A DNA stretch of 64,000 bases from Rhodopseudomonas infernalis (GTDB taxonomy: Bacteria; Pseudomonadota; Alphaproteobacteria; Rhizobiales; Xanthobacteraceae). Under the pieces are notes generated by a model. That model was not told the origin of the DNA, ran no database searches, and saw only the letters and a list, made by a program, of their open reading frames with translations. Within the stretch, counting starts at the first letter, position 1. Each line of letters begins with the position of its first letter. The stretch covers positions 303,415 through 367,414 of the forward strand of contig NZ_JAJNAL010000002.1 of assembly GCF_022271405.1 (NCBI RefSeq), read 5' to 3'. This document shows, piece by piece, positions 48,495 to 57,006 of this stretch. A program made the position numbers and the translations under genes.

Positions 48495-51400
48495 TGGCCT
48501 CGATGTCCGACCCGTTCATCGCGCGACCGGTCGGCACCACGCTGCTGGCGATCGGGCTGTTCCTGCTCGGCATCGTCGCCTATGCGTTCCTGCCTGTGGC
48601 GTCGATCCCCAACGTCGATTTTCCGATGGTGATGGTGTCGGCGTCGCGGCCGGGCGCGGCGCCCTCGGTGATGGCCGCGACGGTGGCGGCTCCGCTGGAG
48701 CGGCGGCTCGGCGAAATCGCCGGGCTGGAGCAGATCACCTCGACCAGTTCGCTCGGGACGACGCGGATCCAGCTGCAGTTCTCGCTCGGCCGCAGCATCG
48801 ACAAGGCCGCGCGCGATGTTCAGGCCGCGATCAACGCTTCGGTCAGCGACCTGCCGACCGATCTGCCGGCACTGCCGAACTTCCGCAAGTTCAACTCCGC
48901 GGCGGCGCCGGTGTTCATCCTGGCGCTGACCTCGAAGACGATGTCGGCGAGCGCGATTTACGACGTCGCCGACACCGTGCTGCTGCAGCGGATTTCCCAG
49001 GTGCCGGGCGTCGGCGACGTCACCGTGTCGGGCGCCGATCAGCCCGCGGTGCGGATCGCGCTCAACCCGGTGGCGCTGTCGAATGCGGGCGTCGCGACTG
49101 ATGACGTGCGCAACGCGATCGTCAACGCCAATCCGGTCGGCCCGGTCGGCATCTTCGACGGCGGCCGGCAGAGCGAGACGATCTCCACCAACCGGCAGAT
49201 GCGGACCGCCTCTGAATTCCGCGACATCGTCATCAAGAGCACGGGCGGCAACACGCTGCGGCTGTCGGACGTTGCCACCGTGTCCGACGCCACCCGCAAC
49301 AGCCGGCAGATCGCCTGGTACAACAAGCAGCCGGCGGTGCTGATCCAGATCACCAAGCAGGGTGACGCCAACGTCATCGAAACGGTCGACCGGGTGAAGG
49401 CGCTGGTGCCGGAGCTGAAGCAGTGGATTCCGGCGGCGGTCGAGATTTCGGTGGTGACCGACCGCACCGGCACGATCCGCGCCAGCGTCGACGACATGCT
49501 GTGGACGCTGCTGGCGACCGCCGTGCTGGTGATGGTGGTGGTGCTGACGTTCCTGCGCCGGCTGACCCCGACGATCGCGGCCGGCGTGTCGGTGCCGCTG
49601 GCGCTGGCCGGCACCTGCGCCGGGATGTGGCTGACCGGATTCTCGATCAACAATCTGTCGCTGATGGCGCTGGCGATCGCGGTCGGCTTCGTCGTCGACG
49701 ATGCGATCGTGATGATCGAGAACATGTACCGCAATCTCGAACAAGGCATCGAGCCGATGCAGGCGGCGCGGCTCGGCGCCCGGCAGATCGGGTTCACCGT
49801 GCTGTCGATCAGCCTGTCGCTGGTCGCGGCGTTCGCGCCGCTAATTTTCATGGACGGCATCGTCGGCCGGCTGCTGCGCGAATTCTCGCTGACGCTGGTT
49901 TATGCGATCGCCGTCTCGACCGTGGTGTCGCTGACCGTGACGCCGATGATCTGCGCACATTTCATCAAAGCCGAGACGTTGCATCGGAAGCCGCGCTGGA
50001 TCGATCGCGTCGTCGAGGGCACGCTGAACCGGATCGTCGGCTTCTACGCCTGGACGCTGCGCGCGGTGCTGGGCTTCCCGGGCCTGACGATGCTGGTTTT
50101 CTTCGCCACCATCGCGCTGACCGTGACGCTCTACGTCAAGGTGCCGAAGGGGCTGTTTCCGATCGACGATTCCGGTTTCGTGATCGGCGCGACCCGGGCC
50201 TCGGCCGACACCTCGTTTCAGTCGATGCGCAAGCTGCAGGAGGAGATCGCCGACATCGTGATGGCGGACCCGGCAGTCGCCGGCGTCGGCTCGGTGCTGG
50301 GCGGGGGCGGCGGACCCGGCGGCGGAGGCAGCAATCGCGGCACGATGTTCATCAACCTCAAGCCGACCGCGGAACGCCCGGGTGTCGATACGCAGCAGGT
50401 GATCGACCGGCTGCGGCGCCAGCTCGGCAACGTCGCCGGCATCCGGCTGTTCATGTTCGCGGCCCAGGATCTGCGTGCCGGCGGGCGGCAGAGCGATTCC
50501 GATTTTCAGTACACCATCTCCAGCCCCGATCTCGATTTGCTGCAGAAATGGGCGCCGATCGTCTCCAAACGATTGCAGACGGTCGAGGGCATCACCGACG
50601 TTTCCAGCGACCGCGACGACGGCGGGCTCGAACTGACGCTGTCGATCGACCGCAACATGGCGTCGCGGCTCGGCGTCGCGGTGCAGGATATCGACAACGC
50701 GCTCAACAACGCATTCTCGCAGCGGCAGATCGTGACGCTGTATACCCAGCGCAATCAATACAAGGTCGTGCTCGAGATCGATCCGAAATTCCAGAACGAC
50801 CCGACCGATCTGGATCATATCTTCGTTGCCGGCGACAATGGCGCGCAGGTCCCGCTGTCGGCGGTGGTGCACGCCAAACGCGGGCTGTCGCCGCTGGCGG
50901 TGTTTCACTCGCAATCGATTCCGTCGACCACGGTGTCGTTCAACCTGCTGCCCGACGTGCCGCTGGCAACAGCGACCGAGAACATCCAGCGCGCGGTCGA
51001 CGAACTGCACATGCCGGAGGGGATCCGCGGCGGTTTCGAGGGCAATGCCGGCGCGCTCGGGCAGACCTCTAGCAAGCAGCCGCTGCTGATCCTGTTCTCC
51101 TTGATTGCGATGTACATCGTGCTCGGCGTGCTCTACGAGAGCCTGGCGCACCCGCTGACTATCATTTCGACGTTGCCGTCGGCGGGGCTCGGCGCGCTGC
51201 TGGCGCTGCAAGTGACCGGCACGCAGCTGACGGTGATCGCGTTCGTTGGCATCATCATGCTGATCGGCATCGTCAAGAAGAACGGAATCATGATGGTCGA
51301 CTTCGCCCTCGAGGCCGAACGCGAGCGCGGCATGTCGTCCGCTGACGCGATCTACGAGGCCTGCATCGTCCGCTTCCGTCCGATTCTGATGACGACGCTG

Positions 51401-51601
51401 GCGGCGCTGTTCGCCGCGATTCCGCTGGTCGTGGCGGTCGGGCCGGGCACCGAGCTGCGGCGGCCGCTCGGCATCACCATCATCGGCGGATTGTTCGTGT
51501 CGCAGATTCTGACGCTGTACACGACGCCGGTGATCTATCTACTGATCGACCGGATGCGACGGCGGCGCGGGCCCGCGCCGGTCGCCGTACCGGCGGAGTA
51601 A
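48494..51601 (+). CDS. RND efflux pump, MdtC-like
   Basis: A 1035-residue RND pump starting at an ATG that shares one base with the stop of the preceding pump (TAATG). It keeps the proton-relay pair (VGFVVDDAIVMIENM) and the C-terminal FVGIIMLIGIVKKNGIMMVDF. A glycine-rich loop (LGGGGGPGGGGSNRG) lies in the second periplasmic domain at about residue 600. With the first pump it likely forms a heterotrimer as MdtB2C does. Confidence 0.93.
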   Translation: MASMSDPFIARPVGTTLLAIGLFLLGIVAYAFLPVASIPNVDFPMVMVSASRPGAAPSVMAATVAAPLERRLGEIAGLEQITSTSSLGTTRIQLQFSLGRSIDKAARDVQAAINASVSDLPTDLPALPNFRKFNSAAAPVFILALTSKTMSASAIYDVADTVLLQRISQVPGVGDVTVSGADQPAVRIALNPVALSNAGVATDDVRNAIVNANPVGPVGIFDGGRQSETISTNRQMRTASEFRDIVIKSTGGNTLRLSDVATVSDATRNSRQIAWYNKQPAVLIQITKQGDANVIETVDRVKALVPELKQWIPAAVEISVVTDRTGTIRASVDDMLWTLLATAVLVMVVVLTFLRRLTPTIAAGVSVPLALAGTCAGMWLTGFSINNLSLMALAIAVGFVVDDAIVMIENMYRNLEQGIEPMQAARLGARQIGFTVLSISLSLVAAFAPLIFMDGIVGRLLREFSLTLVYAIAVSTVVSLTVTPMICAHFIKAETLHRKPRWIDRVVEGTLNRIVGFYAWTLRAVLGFPGLTMLVFFATIALTVTLYVKVPKGLFPIDDSGFVIGATRASADTSFQSMRKLQEEIADIVMADPAVAGVGSVLGGGGGPGGGGSNRGTMFINLKPTAERPGVDTQQVIDRLRRQLGNVAGIRLFMFAAQDLRAGGRQSDSDFQYTISSPDLDLLQKWAPIVSKRLQTVEGITDVSSDRDDGGLELTLSIDRNMASRLGVAVQDIDNALNNAFSQRQIVTLYTQRNQYKVVLEIDPKFQNDPTDLDHIFVAGDNGAQVPLSAVVHAKRGLSPLAVFHSQSIPSTTVSFNLLPDVPLATATENIQRAVDELHMPEGIRGGFEGNAGALGQTSSKQPLLILFSLIAMYIVLGVLYESLAHPLTIISTLPSAGLGALLALQVTGTQLTVIAFVGIIMLIGIVKKNGIMMVDFALEAERERGMSSADAIYEACIVRFRPILMTTLAALFAAIPLVVAVGPGTELRRPLGITIIGGLFVSQILTLYTTPVIYLLIDRMRRRRGPAPVAVPAE

Positions 51602-51605
51602 CACA

Positions 51606-52334
51606 ATGGCGACCGATCACGTATCCAACGAGGCGCCGCTCGGCGAGGTGATTCCCGAGTGCGATCGCTGCGGAAAGCCGCTGCCGCTGTGCATCTGCGA
51701 CAGCGTGGAGCCGCTCAAGAGCCGCGTCCAGCTGCTGATCCTGCAACATCCGCAGGAGCAGGACCGCGCCCTCGGCACCGCGCGGCTCACCGCGCAACAT
51801 TTCAAGGACGCCGTCGTCAAGGTCGGGCTGTCGTGGCCGAGCTTGTCGAAAGCGCTGGGGCGGACGGTGCACGATCCGTCGCGTTGGGCGGTGCTGTATC
51901 TCGGCTCGGCGCGTGCCGCCGACCTGACGCAGGACCGCGAGATCGTCGCGATCGATCGCAAGGGCGAGGCCGAGCCGCATCAGGATGGCATTCTGCGCGA
52001 CATTGAGGGCGTGATCCTGCTCGACGGCACCTGGAGCCAAGCCAAGGCGCTGTGGTGGCGCAACGCCTGGATGCTGAAATGCCAGCGCGTCATTCTCGAT
52101 CCGGCGGCGCCGTCGCGCTACGGCAAGCTGCGCAAGGAGCCCCGCCGCGACGGCCTGTCGACGCTGGAGGCCGCCGCGCTGCTGCTCAGCCGGCTGCAGA
52201 AGCGCCCCGACATCGAAACCACGCTGCTCGCCGCCTTCGACCGCATGCTGGCCCGCTTCCGCGAGGTCCAGTCCGAGATGCCGGAATTGGCCCCGAAGCC
52301 GAAGAAGAAGGACTGGCGGCGGAAGAAGCTTTAG
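51606..52334 (+). CDS. tRNA-uridine aminocarboxypropyltransferase (DTW domain, TapT-like)
   Basis: A 242-residue SPOUT-related enzyme that adds the 3-amino-3-carboxypropyl group of SAM to uridine in tRNA (acp3U47 in E. coli TapT). It has the N-terminal zinc motif CDRCGKPLPLCICD, the strand LLILQHPQEQDRALGTA, and the DTW-type motif as LLDGTWSQAK. The C-terminus is very basic (KPKKKDWRRKK). It begins five bases after the RND operon, perhaps on the same transcript. Confidence 0.88.
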   Translation: MATDHVSNEAPLGEVIPECDRCGKPLPLCICDSVEPLKSRVQLLILQHPQEQDRALGTARLTAQHFKDAVVKVGLSWPSLSKALGRTVHDPSRWAVLYLGSARAADLTQDREIVAIDRKGEAEPHQDGILRDIEGVILLDGTWSQAKALWWRNAWMLKCQRVILDPAAPSRYGKLRKEPRRDGLSTLEAAALLLSRLQKRPDIETTLLAAFDRMLARFREVQSEMPELAPKPKKKDWRRKKL

Positions 52335-52360
52335 TCGCGCGCCGCGCTTCAAGTCCTTTC

Positions 52361-52443
52361 CGTCATTGCGAGCGAAGCGAAGCAATCCAGAGGCGCAGTC
52401 CACGGCTCTGGATTGCCTCGTCGGTTCGCTCCTCGCGATGACG
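52361..52443. repeat. Palindromic interspersed repeat, family C, copy 3
   Basis: CGTCATTGCGAGCG pairs with CTCCTCGCGATGACG, with inner arms GCGAAGCAATCCAGAG and CTCTGGATTGCCTCG. It lies between the convergent tapT-like gene and the small gene at 52488. Confidence 0.9.
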
Positions 52444-52487
52444 GTCCGCATGCCGGCCGGCCGGAATAGGCGAAGAGATATTATGGC

Positions 52488-52832
52488 TCATTGTCCGCCG
52501 GTCGTGGCTAAGGCCGCGTACCACTTCGCGTAGGGCGTATTCTTCGCCAAGTGCCGATTGTAGTCAGGCGCGCCGTCGGTCCACCACACAGGACCGCGTT
52601 CGCCGAGGTCGCGCTTGGCGGCGTCGACGGCGCGATGCGCGGTTGCTTCGGCAATCTGATCGCCAGAATCCTTTGCGGTCTTTACAGCGCGGCGCGCGCG
52701 CATCAGCGAGGAGACCAGAGCCGCCTTATTGGCCTCGGACAGCGACGGGTCGGCGCATCGCCACAGCCGGCCCTTCACCACGAAGTAACGGCCGTCGGGC
52801 GTGACCGGGTAGGTGCGCGCCGGCTTGCGCAT
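52488..52832 (-). CDS. Conserved hypothetical protein
   Basis: A 114-residue charged protein starting MRKPARTYPVTPDGRYFVVK with RLWRCADPSLSE, then a helical segment rich in Ala/Arg and WWTDGAPDYNRH. The pattern is that of a small protein often seen in alphaproteobacteria without known function. Its ATG shares a base with the stop of the L,D-transpeptidase gene (TGATG), so the two are co-translated. Confidence 0.72.
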   Translation of the reverse strand: MRKPARTYPVTPDGRYFVVKGRLWRCADPSLSEANKAALVSSLMRARRAVKTAKDSGDQIAEATAHRAVDAAKRDLGERGPVWWTDGAPDYNRHLAKNTPYAKWYAALATTGGQ

Positions 52833-53824
52833 CAGCGCGCGTCGGTGAACTCGACCGGCGTGCCTTTGCCCACCAGGGCGGCAATCCGTTGCGCGTCCCA
52901 GTTGGTCAGCCGGACGCAGCCGTGGGACTCGGCCTTCGACACGTGGCTCGGCTCGGGCGTGCCGTGGATGCCGTAACCCTGTTCGGAAAGGCCGATCCAC
53001 ATCGTGCCCACCGGGTTGTTCGGTCCCGGCTTGATCTCGAACGGTTTTGTCGTCTTCACGCCTTTGAATTTGTAGTCCGGATTGTACCCGTAGGTCGGGT
53101 TGGGGCTGACTTCGGTGACCTTCAGCGTGCCGCTGGGCGACGGCTTGTCTTCGCTTCCCACCGTCGCCGGATAGAATGCGATCAGCCGATTTGTGTCGTC
53201 GAACGCCTTGACGGTCTGCCGCGTCTTGTCGACCTCGATCCGCTGCGCCTTGACGGTCTCCGGCACCGCCGGGGCGATGTCGATCACCGTGATGGTCTCG
53301 CCGGCACGCTTGAAGCGTTGGCCCGGATTGAGCGTCGCGAGCAGCCCCTGGCTCATGTGGAATTTCTCGGCGAGCGCTTCCTGCGCGCTGGTGTAGGCCA
53401 GCCGCGGCAGCGACTTCATCGCCTCCAGCTTGGCCGGCAGCTTTTTCAGGAAGGGCCCGTCGACATCCTTCTTGGTCAGCGTATAGCGCGTCAGCACGGG
53501 CCGGCCATCGGCCGCCAGTTTCCGCCACAGCTCGTCGGTGACCACGTCGCTGCTCGGCAGTTGCTGCGCCTCGGAATAGGCGCGCAGCGCCTTCTTGGCA
53601 TTTTCGCCGAGCCGGCCATCGATCTCGCCCGGCGAGAAATGCGCGCGGTCGAGCAGCACCTGCAGGCGAACGACGAGCGGGCTGGGCTCGTCGCCTTCGA
53701 TCTGCGCGCTGGCCGGTTCGGCCGCGTTGATGGCGTCGGGAGTGAGCTCGGCGGCCCATGCCGCACTTGCGAGGCAGGTCGAGAGCAGGATCACGCCAAT
53801 GCGCAATCCGAGATTGAATGTCAT
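52832..53824 (-). CDS. L,D-transpeptidase with peptidoglycan-binding domain (YkuD family)
   Basis: A 330-residue exported enzyme. A signal peptide (LGLRIGVILLSTCLASAAWA) is followed by a peptidoglycan-binding helix bundle (VVRLQVLLDRAHFSPGEIDG). A central linker has a LysM-like LLATLNPGQRF stretch, and the YkuD domain ends in IHGTPEP...SHGCVRLTNWD, with nucleophile Cys at about residue 303. It forms 3-3 crosslinks or attaches proteins to peptidoglycan. The ATG at 53824 has GGAGG upstream. Confidence 0.92.
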   Translation of the reverse strand: MTFNLGLRIGVILLSTCLASAAWAAELTPDAINAAEPASAQIEGDEPSPLVVRLQVLLDRAHFSPGEIDGRLGENAKKALRAYSEAQQLPSSDVVTDELWRKLAADGRPVLTRYTLTKKDVDGPFLKKLPAKLEAMKSLPRLAYTSAQEALAEKFHMSQGLLATLNPGQRFKRAGETITVIDIAPAVPETVKAQRIEVDKTRQTVKAFDDTNRLIAFYPATVGSEDKPSPSGTLKVTEVSPNPTYGYNPDYKFKGVKTTKPFEIKPGPNNPVGTMWIGLSEQGYGIHGTPEPSHVSKAESHGCVRLTNWDAQRIAALVGKGTPVEFTDAR

Positions 53825-54029
53825 GCGAACCAAGCCTCCGCGCCGAAGTGGCGGCAGGCTTCAACCCGAAGCAAGGCGTGCTGTTCCCACAGGGGCAACC
53901 GCGGCGAGCTGGATCATGGAGAGGGAAGGGATGAGCGTGGCCAAACGCCCGGTCACCGGAAAGCGGCGGCGGCTCGGCTATGGCTGGCGAACGAGGAGAG
54001 GGGGTGCGCGGCGGCCGCACGGAGCTGGT

Positions 54030-54103
54030 TGGAGGCCACGACCAGAATTGAACTGGTGTACACGGTTTTGCAGACCGTTGCGTAACCACTCCGCCACGTG
54101 GCC
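54030..54103 (-). tRNA. tRNA-Cys (anticodon GCA)
   Basis: On the minus strand GGCCACG pairs with CGTGGCC. The anticodon stem ACGGT/ACCGT holds CTGCAAA with GCA as anticodon, the T-loop is TTCAATT, the discriminator is U, and CCA is encoded. It is 74 bases long. The prophage integrase ends 66 bases from its 5' end. Confidence 0.95.
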
Positions 54104-54168
54104 CCAACGGGCCGGACTTCTACATGGGATCAATCGGTTAGGCAACAGCGTTCCGGCGGTTCGAAGGC

Positions 54169-55500
54169 TCATTCTGAAATGGAAACCGCTGCCCATTCTG
54201 AAATGGGCTCCTGGTTTTGTTCTTCCGGCGCGGCGCCGGCGCCTGCCGCGACCCGATATGCGTGCCGCTTTCGGGTGGCCGCAAGGGCGCGCTTTGCGGT
54301 ACGCTTGGCATATCCCTCGTAAGCCTTTGAGCTGTGCGCCGACAGCGCGCGGCCCTGGCCGTCGGTGAGCTCGGCTTCCTCGAGTTCGGTCATGCCGCCG
54401 TGCCGGCATGCGTCGAGAGTGAAGGTGTCGGGCAGGCCAGCGGCCTTTCGGATGCGGCGCACAATGCGGCCCATCGTGAAGGGATCGTGCTTGTCTACCG
54501 CTCCCAGCTTGCCGCCGCTGCCTTTGAGCCGGCGCATGACGATGCCGAAACCCAGCTTCGGCACCTTGGCGAGGATCTCCTCGGCTTCCGCGTAGAACAA
54601 AACCCGTTCGCCGCCGATTGCCTCCTCGAGCGGGTGCAGCACCATCCGGCCGGTCTTGTGGTGCTCGATCCGGATCTGCGTCGGCGCCGCCGGCGAGCGA
54701 TAGCCGCCCCACTGGACGAATCCCGCCAGCACGTTCTCCGGCCGCTGCAGCCATTCGAAGCAGATGACGGCCGCGGCGCCCGCCTCCGGATGTCCGGCCG
54801 CCACGGCCGTCCAGGCGAAGGTGTAGACCTCGTCGCGGGTCGCTGCCGGCTTCACCTCGCGGACGTAGGACGACGTCGCGACGCCTTCCCACGGGTTCGG
54901 CGTGTCGCGATCGAACACGTCCGGATACAGCCGCCGCACCACGCGCCAGGCGTGGCGGCAGGTGACGACGGCCTTGAGGGCGGTCCGCGGTCGCTTCGCC
55001 TTGCCGGCGCGCACCGGCGTGTCCCGGATCAGCTCGTAGAGCTTGTCGGCCGCCGCCGGCGTAATCGCCCTGACGAAGCGATCGCCGATGCGGCCGCCCT
55101 TCTTGTCGCGCAGGTCGCCGATCATTCGCATCGTGCGCTCGTGGTCCGGCCGGGTGCGCGGCGAAACACGCTCGCGCCAGTCGGTGCTGGCCATGTAGGC
55201 GCGGAACAGCCAGTCGACGGTGCCGAACGGCGCGAGGTCCGTTGCCGTCTTCGCCTCGGCGCTGCCGAGTCGTGCCAGATCCCATTCGTCGAACAGGGCG
55301 TTGAGCACCGCGGCCTTGCCGCCGCGGCCGTCTTCGCCGCAGGCGTGCCCATAATCGCTGCCGAGGGCCGTGTCGTGGTCCTTGTGAAGGGTGCAGCCCT
55401 GCTTGCGGTAGTAGCTCGGAAGCGTCCAGTAGTAGGCCGTGGCGCCGGATTTCAGCGGCTTGGCGGTGACGAAGCGGGGGAGCGGGCGCTCCACGGTCAC
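54169..55500 (-). CDS. int: Prophage tyrosine integrase
   Basis: A 443-residue site-specific recombinase. The catalytic domain shows Arg I in LQRPENVLAG (about residue 253), a hairpin Lys in IEHHKTGR, Arg II in LDACRHGG (about 366), His 389 and the nucleophile in SSKAYEGYAKRT (Tyr 394 or 397). Box II normally reads His-x-x-Arg; here the His position holds Asp. The start is the GTG at 55500, which overlaps the stop of the preceding Xis-like gene in GTGA; the open frame beyond is a shadow. Integrase is the last gene of the leftward operon and faces tRNA-Cys. Confidence 0.9.
   Translation of the reverse strand: MTVERPLPRFVTAKPLKSGATAYYWTLPSYYRKQGCTLHKDHDTALGSDYGHACGEDGRGGKAAVLNALFDEWDLARLGSAEAKTATDLAPFGTVDWLFRAYMASTDWRERVSPRTRPDHERTMRMIGDLRDKKGGRIGDRFVRAITPAAADKLYELIRDTPVRAGKAKRPRTALKAVVTCRHAWRVVRRLYPDVFDRDTPNPWEGVATSSYVREVKPAATRDEVYTFAWTAVAAGHPEAGAAAVICFEWLQRPENVLAGFVQWGGYRSPAAPTQIRIEHHKTGRMVLHPLEEAIGGERVLFYAEAEEILAKVPKLGFGIVMRRLKGSGGKLGAVDKHDPFTMGRIVRRIRKAAGLPDTFTLDACRHGGMTELEEAELTDGQGRALSAHSSKAYEGYAKRTAKRALAATRKRHAYRVAAGAGAAPEEQNQEPISEWAAVSISE
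54170..54206. repeat. Tandem direct repeat at the integrase 3' end
   Basis: CATTCTGAAATGG occurs at 54170-54182 and again at 54194-54206, a 24-base period. The second copy extends to a palindrome (CCCATTCTGAAATGGG). It encodes the integrase C-terminus (SEWAAVSISE) and lies between int and the tRNA, where arm-type integrase sites would be expected. Confidence 0.55.
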
Positions 55501-55745
55501 AGATCCCGCGCGGCGTCCGCCACGGGACCGAAAGGCGATGACGGGCGGATGGCCCGGTCGAGCGTTTCCCTCAGCCATAGCCGGCGGCGGCCCTTCTTGA
55601 CGTCGGGCTGCGGATAATCGCTCCCGACCCGCCGCAAGAAAGCCTCAACCGACGGCTCTCCGCAATAGCCGGCCGCCAGCTCCGGCGGCATCCGGGCCGG
55701 CCAGGTGCCGGGTGGAATCACGGCAGGGCGTACCGGGCGGCTCAC
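55497..55745 (-). CDS. Small basic protein, probable excisionase/DNA-binding
   Basis: 82 residues from GTG 55745, which overlaps the previous stop in GTGA. The segment MPPELAAGYCGEPSVEAFLR followed by DYPQPDVKKGRRRLWLRETL resembles the winged-helix form of phage excisionases and AlpA-like proteins. Position directly before int supports a role in excision and in choosing its direction. Sequence similarity alone is modest. Confidence 0.65.
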   Translation of the reverse strand: MSRPVRPAVIPPGTWPARMPPELAAGYCGEPSVEAFLRRVGSDYPQPDVKKGRRRLWLRETLDRAIRPSSPFGPVADAARDL

Positions 55746-55969
55746 CGAGTTGTCTCCGGCCGGATCGGCTGCGCCAATTGGCGCAGCTCCCTCCGCCGGA
55801 TCCCGGCGGCATTGTCGCGCACAGCCTTGCGGTTGGCCGCTTCGGCGTGACAGGCTGGACAGATCCTCGCCCGCGGTCGGTGCAAGGGCTCCAGGTTGCA
55901 GTTCATGCAAAGGCGGGCGCCCGAAGCCGTGCTGCTCTCGTTGGCGATGCCTTCGTGCGTGCGGATCAT
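55742..55969 (-). CDS. Small zinc-ribbon prophage protein
   Basis: 75 residues. Two Cys pairs (CMNCNLEPLHRP, ICPACHAE) make a likely zinc ribbon, followed by a basic helical tail. ATG 55969 overlaps the preceding stop in ATGA. Function unknown. Confidence 0.7.
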   Translation of the reverse strand: MIRTHEGIANESSTASGARLCMNCNLEPLHRPRARICPACHAEAANRKAVRDNAAGIRRRELRQLAQPIRPETTR

Positions 55970-56244
55970 GGCTGGTGCTCGCGTTGAGTGTAAGTGATCG
56001 ACTTCGCGCGCAGGTGCGCATCGGCGTGCCAGGGATCTGCGCACCTCCAGTCGGTTTGCTGATATTCCGCGTCGGTGCGTCCGCATGTCCGGCAGCGCTC
56101 TTCCCCATTATTTGGAGGAGCAAGCGCCTTCTGTATCTCGGTCAGCAGCGCGTCTGCCGCGGCGTATCGGTCTTTAAAAAACTTCGACCGCGCAATGTCA
56201 TGTGACGCGTTCACAATGTTGCGGATGATGTGGTCGCGGTTCAC
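55966..56244 (-). CDS. Prophage hypothetical protein with Cys/His cluster
   Basis: 92 residues from GTG 56244, overlapping the upstream stop in GTGA. A helical first half (HIIRNIVNASHDIARSKFF) precedes CRTCGRTDAEYQQTDWRCAD and a His-rich stretch, probably a zinc site. Similar CxxC-WxC proteins are common in phage early regions. Function unknown. Confidence 0.68.
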   Translation of the reverse strand: MNRDHIIRNIVNASHDIARSKFFKDRYAAADALLTEIQKALAPPNNGEERCRTCGRTDAEYQQTDWRCADPWHADAHLRAKSITYTQREHQP

Positions 56245-56432
56245 GGCTGACTGTCCTTCGGGGTGAGTGCTAGCGACCTCCAAAACCGAAGGCCGGCAAA
56301 TTTCTCGTAAAGAACTGCCCAGGCGTCGCTGGTTCGCCCGTGCCGAGCGCATTCAATCTGCGGTACGCGGCACCCGCAGACTATGCAGTGCGGCGTCAGC
56401 GATCCGAGACCTTCGCCGGGCTCGTACATCAC
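56241..56432 (-). CDS. Prophage hypothetical protein, Cys-rich
   Basis: 63 residues beginning MMYEPGEGLGSLTPHCIVCG, with four cysteines (HCIVCGCRVPQIEC) likely to bind zinc. ATG 56432 overlaps the preceding stop. Codon use is less GC-rich than the host. Confidence 0.62.
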   Translation of the reverse strand: MMYEPGEGLGSLTPHCIVCGCRVPQIECARHGRTSDAWAVLYEKFAGLRFWRSLALTPKDSQP

Positions 56433-56671
56433 CGTTCGGCATCCTTCCGAGTGATCGCTAATAACTTCTCCTTCGCAGTCTTTACGGTCGCGGCTGGATC
56501 ATCGCCTTCCACGTCCAGGATCGACTCTCCCGCAAAGTCAGTTATCCTAACCGCCCACAGTGGCTCCTCTGGCCGCAGTCGTCCTTTTGCGAGAACCCAG
56601 AAAACGTCAGGCGGCAACTGATCCAGCTCAGCTGCGGCAACTGCGAGATTAGACTGGCTCGTCGTGTTCAC
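56429..56671 (-). CDS. Prophage hypothetical protein
   Basis: 80 residues, acidic and soluble (DQLPPDVFWVLAKGRLRPEE...). The GTG start at 56671 directly abuts AGGG, tighter than usual, and no in-frame ATG exists. The chain of overlaps with its downstream neighbour supports it. Function unknown. Confidence 0.6.
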   Translation of the reverse strand: MNTTSQSNLAVAAAELDQLPPDVFWVLAKGRLRPEEPLWAVRITDFAGESILDVEGDDPAATVKTAKEKLLAITRKDAER

Positions 56672-56695
56672 CCCTGCGAAATGATTGAGGTTGGC

Positions 56696-57004
56696 TTAGG
56701 TCCCCGGGTACAAGTACATCTTGGCAGTATCGTCCCACACCCGGCACGTATCAGGCTCTTGAGGTAGTCCGCCAATCGCTCTGATTGCATTCGCGGCGCT
56801 TCTACCAAGCGTGACATGCCGAGTTTCGGCGCAAACTCGATATGCCGCTTGAGCGGTCTCGTTGAACACGAATGAGAGGCGATCTCGCAAAATAGCCTCA
56901 AGTTCGTCAGCCGTTACCAGCATCATATCTGGTTGATCTGCCGGGCTAGTCCGGTCCGGGAGTTCAGACACTTCCTCGATGATTTCACTGATGATCCGGT
57001 CCAT
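56696..57004 (-). CDS. Prophage hypothetical protein
   Basis: 102 residues beginning MDRIISEIIEEVSELPDRTS, with a helical middle (ELEAILRDRLSFVFNETAQA). AGGAG stands five bases before the ATG at 57004; a GTG at 57010 overlaps the upstream stop in GTGA. Function unknown. Confidence 0.65.
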   Translation of the reverse strand: MDRIISEIIEEVSELPDRTSPADQPDMMLVTADELEAILRDRLSFVFNETAQAAYRVCAETRHVTLGRSAANAIRAIGGLPQEPDTCRVWDDTAKMYLYPGT

Positions 57005-57006
57005 GT

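Noticed and set aside
45285..51211. Several long minus-strand frames opposite the RND pump genes
   Set aside because: All are Arg/His/Asp-rich mirrors of GC-rich pump genes and have no ribosome sites.
52488..54107. Long minus-strand frame covering the small gene, the L,D-transpeptidase and tRNA-Cys
   Set aside because: Only the first 345 bases are used as a gene; the rest is a shadow of the transpeptidase and runs through a tRNA.
56668..56901. Minus-strand frame that overlaps the start of the gene at 56671 by four bases
   Set aside because: It competes with the better-supported gene at 56696-57004, which has AGGAG and protein-like composition. The neat overlap alone was not enough.
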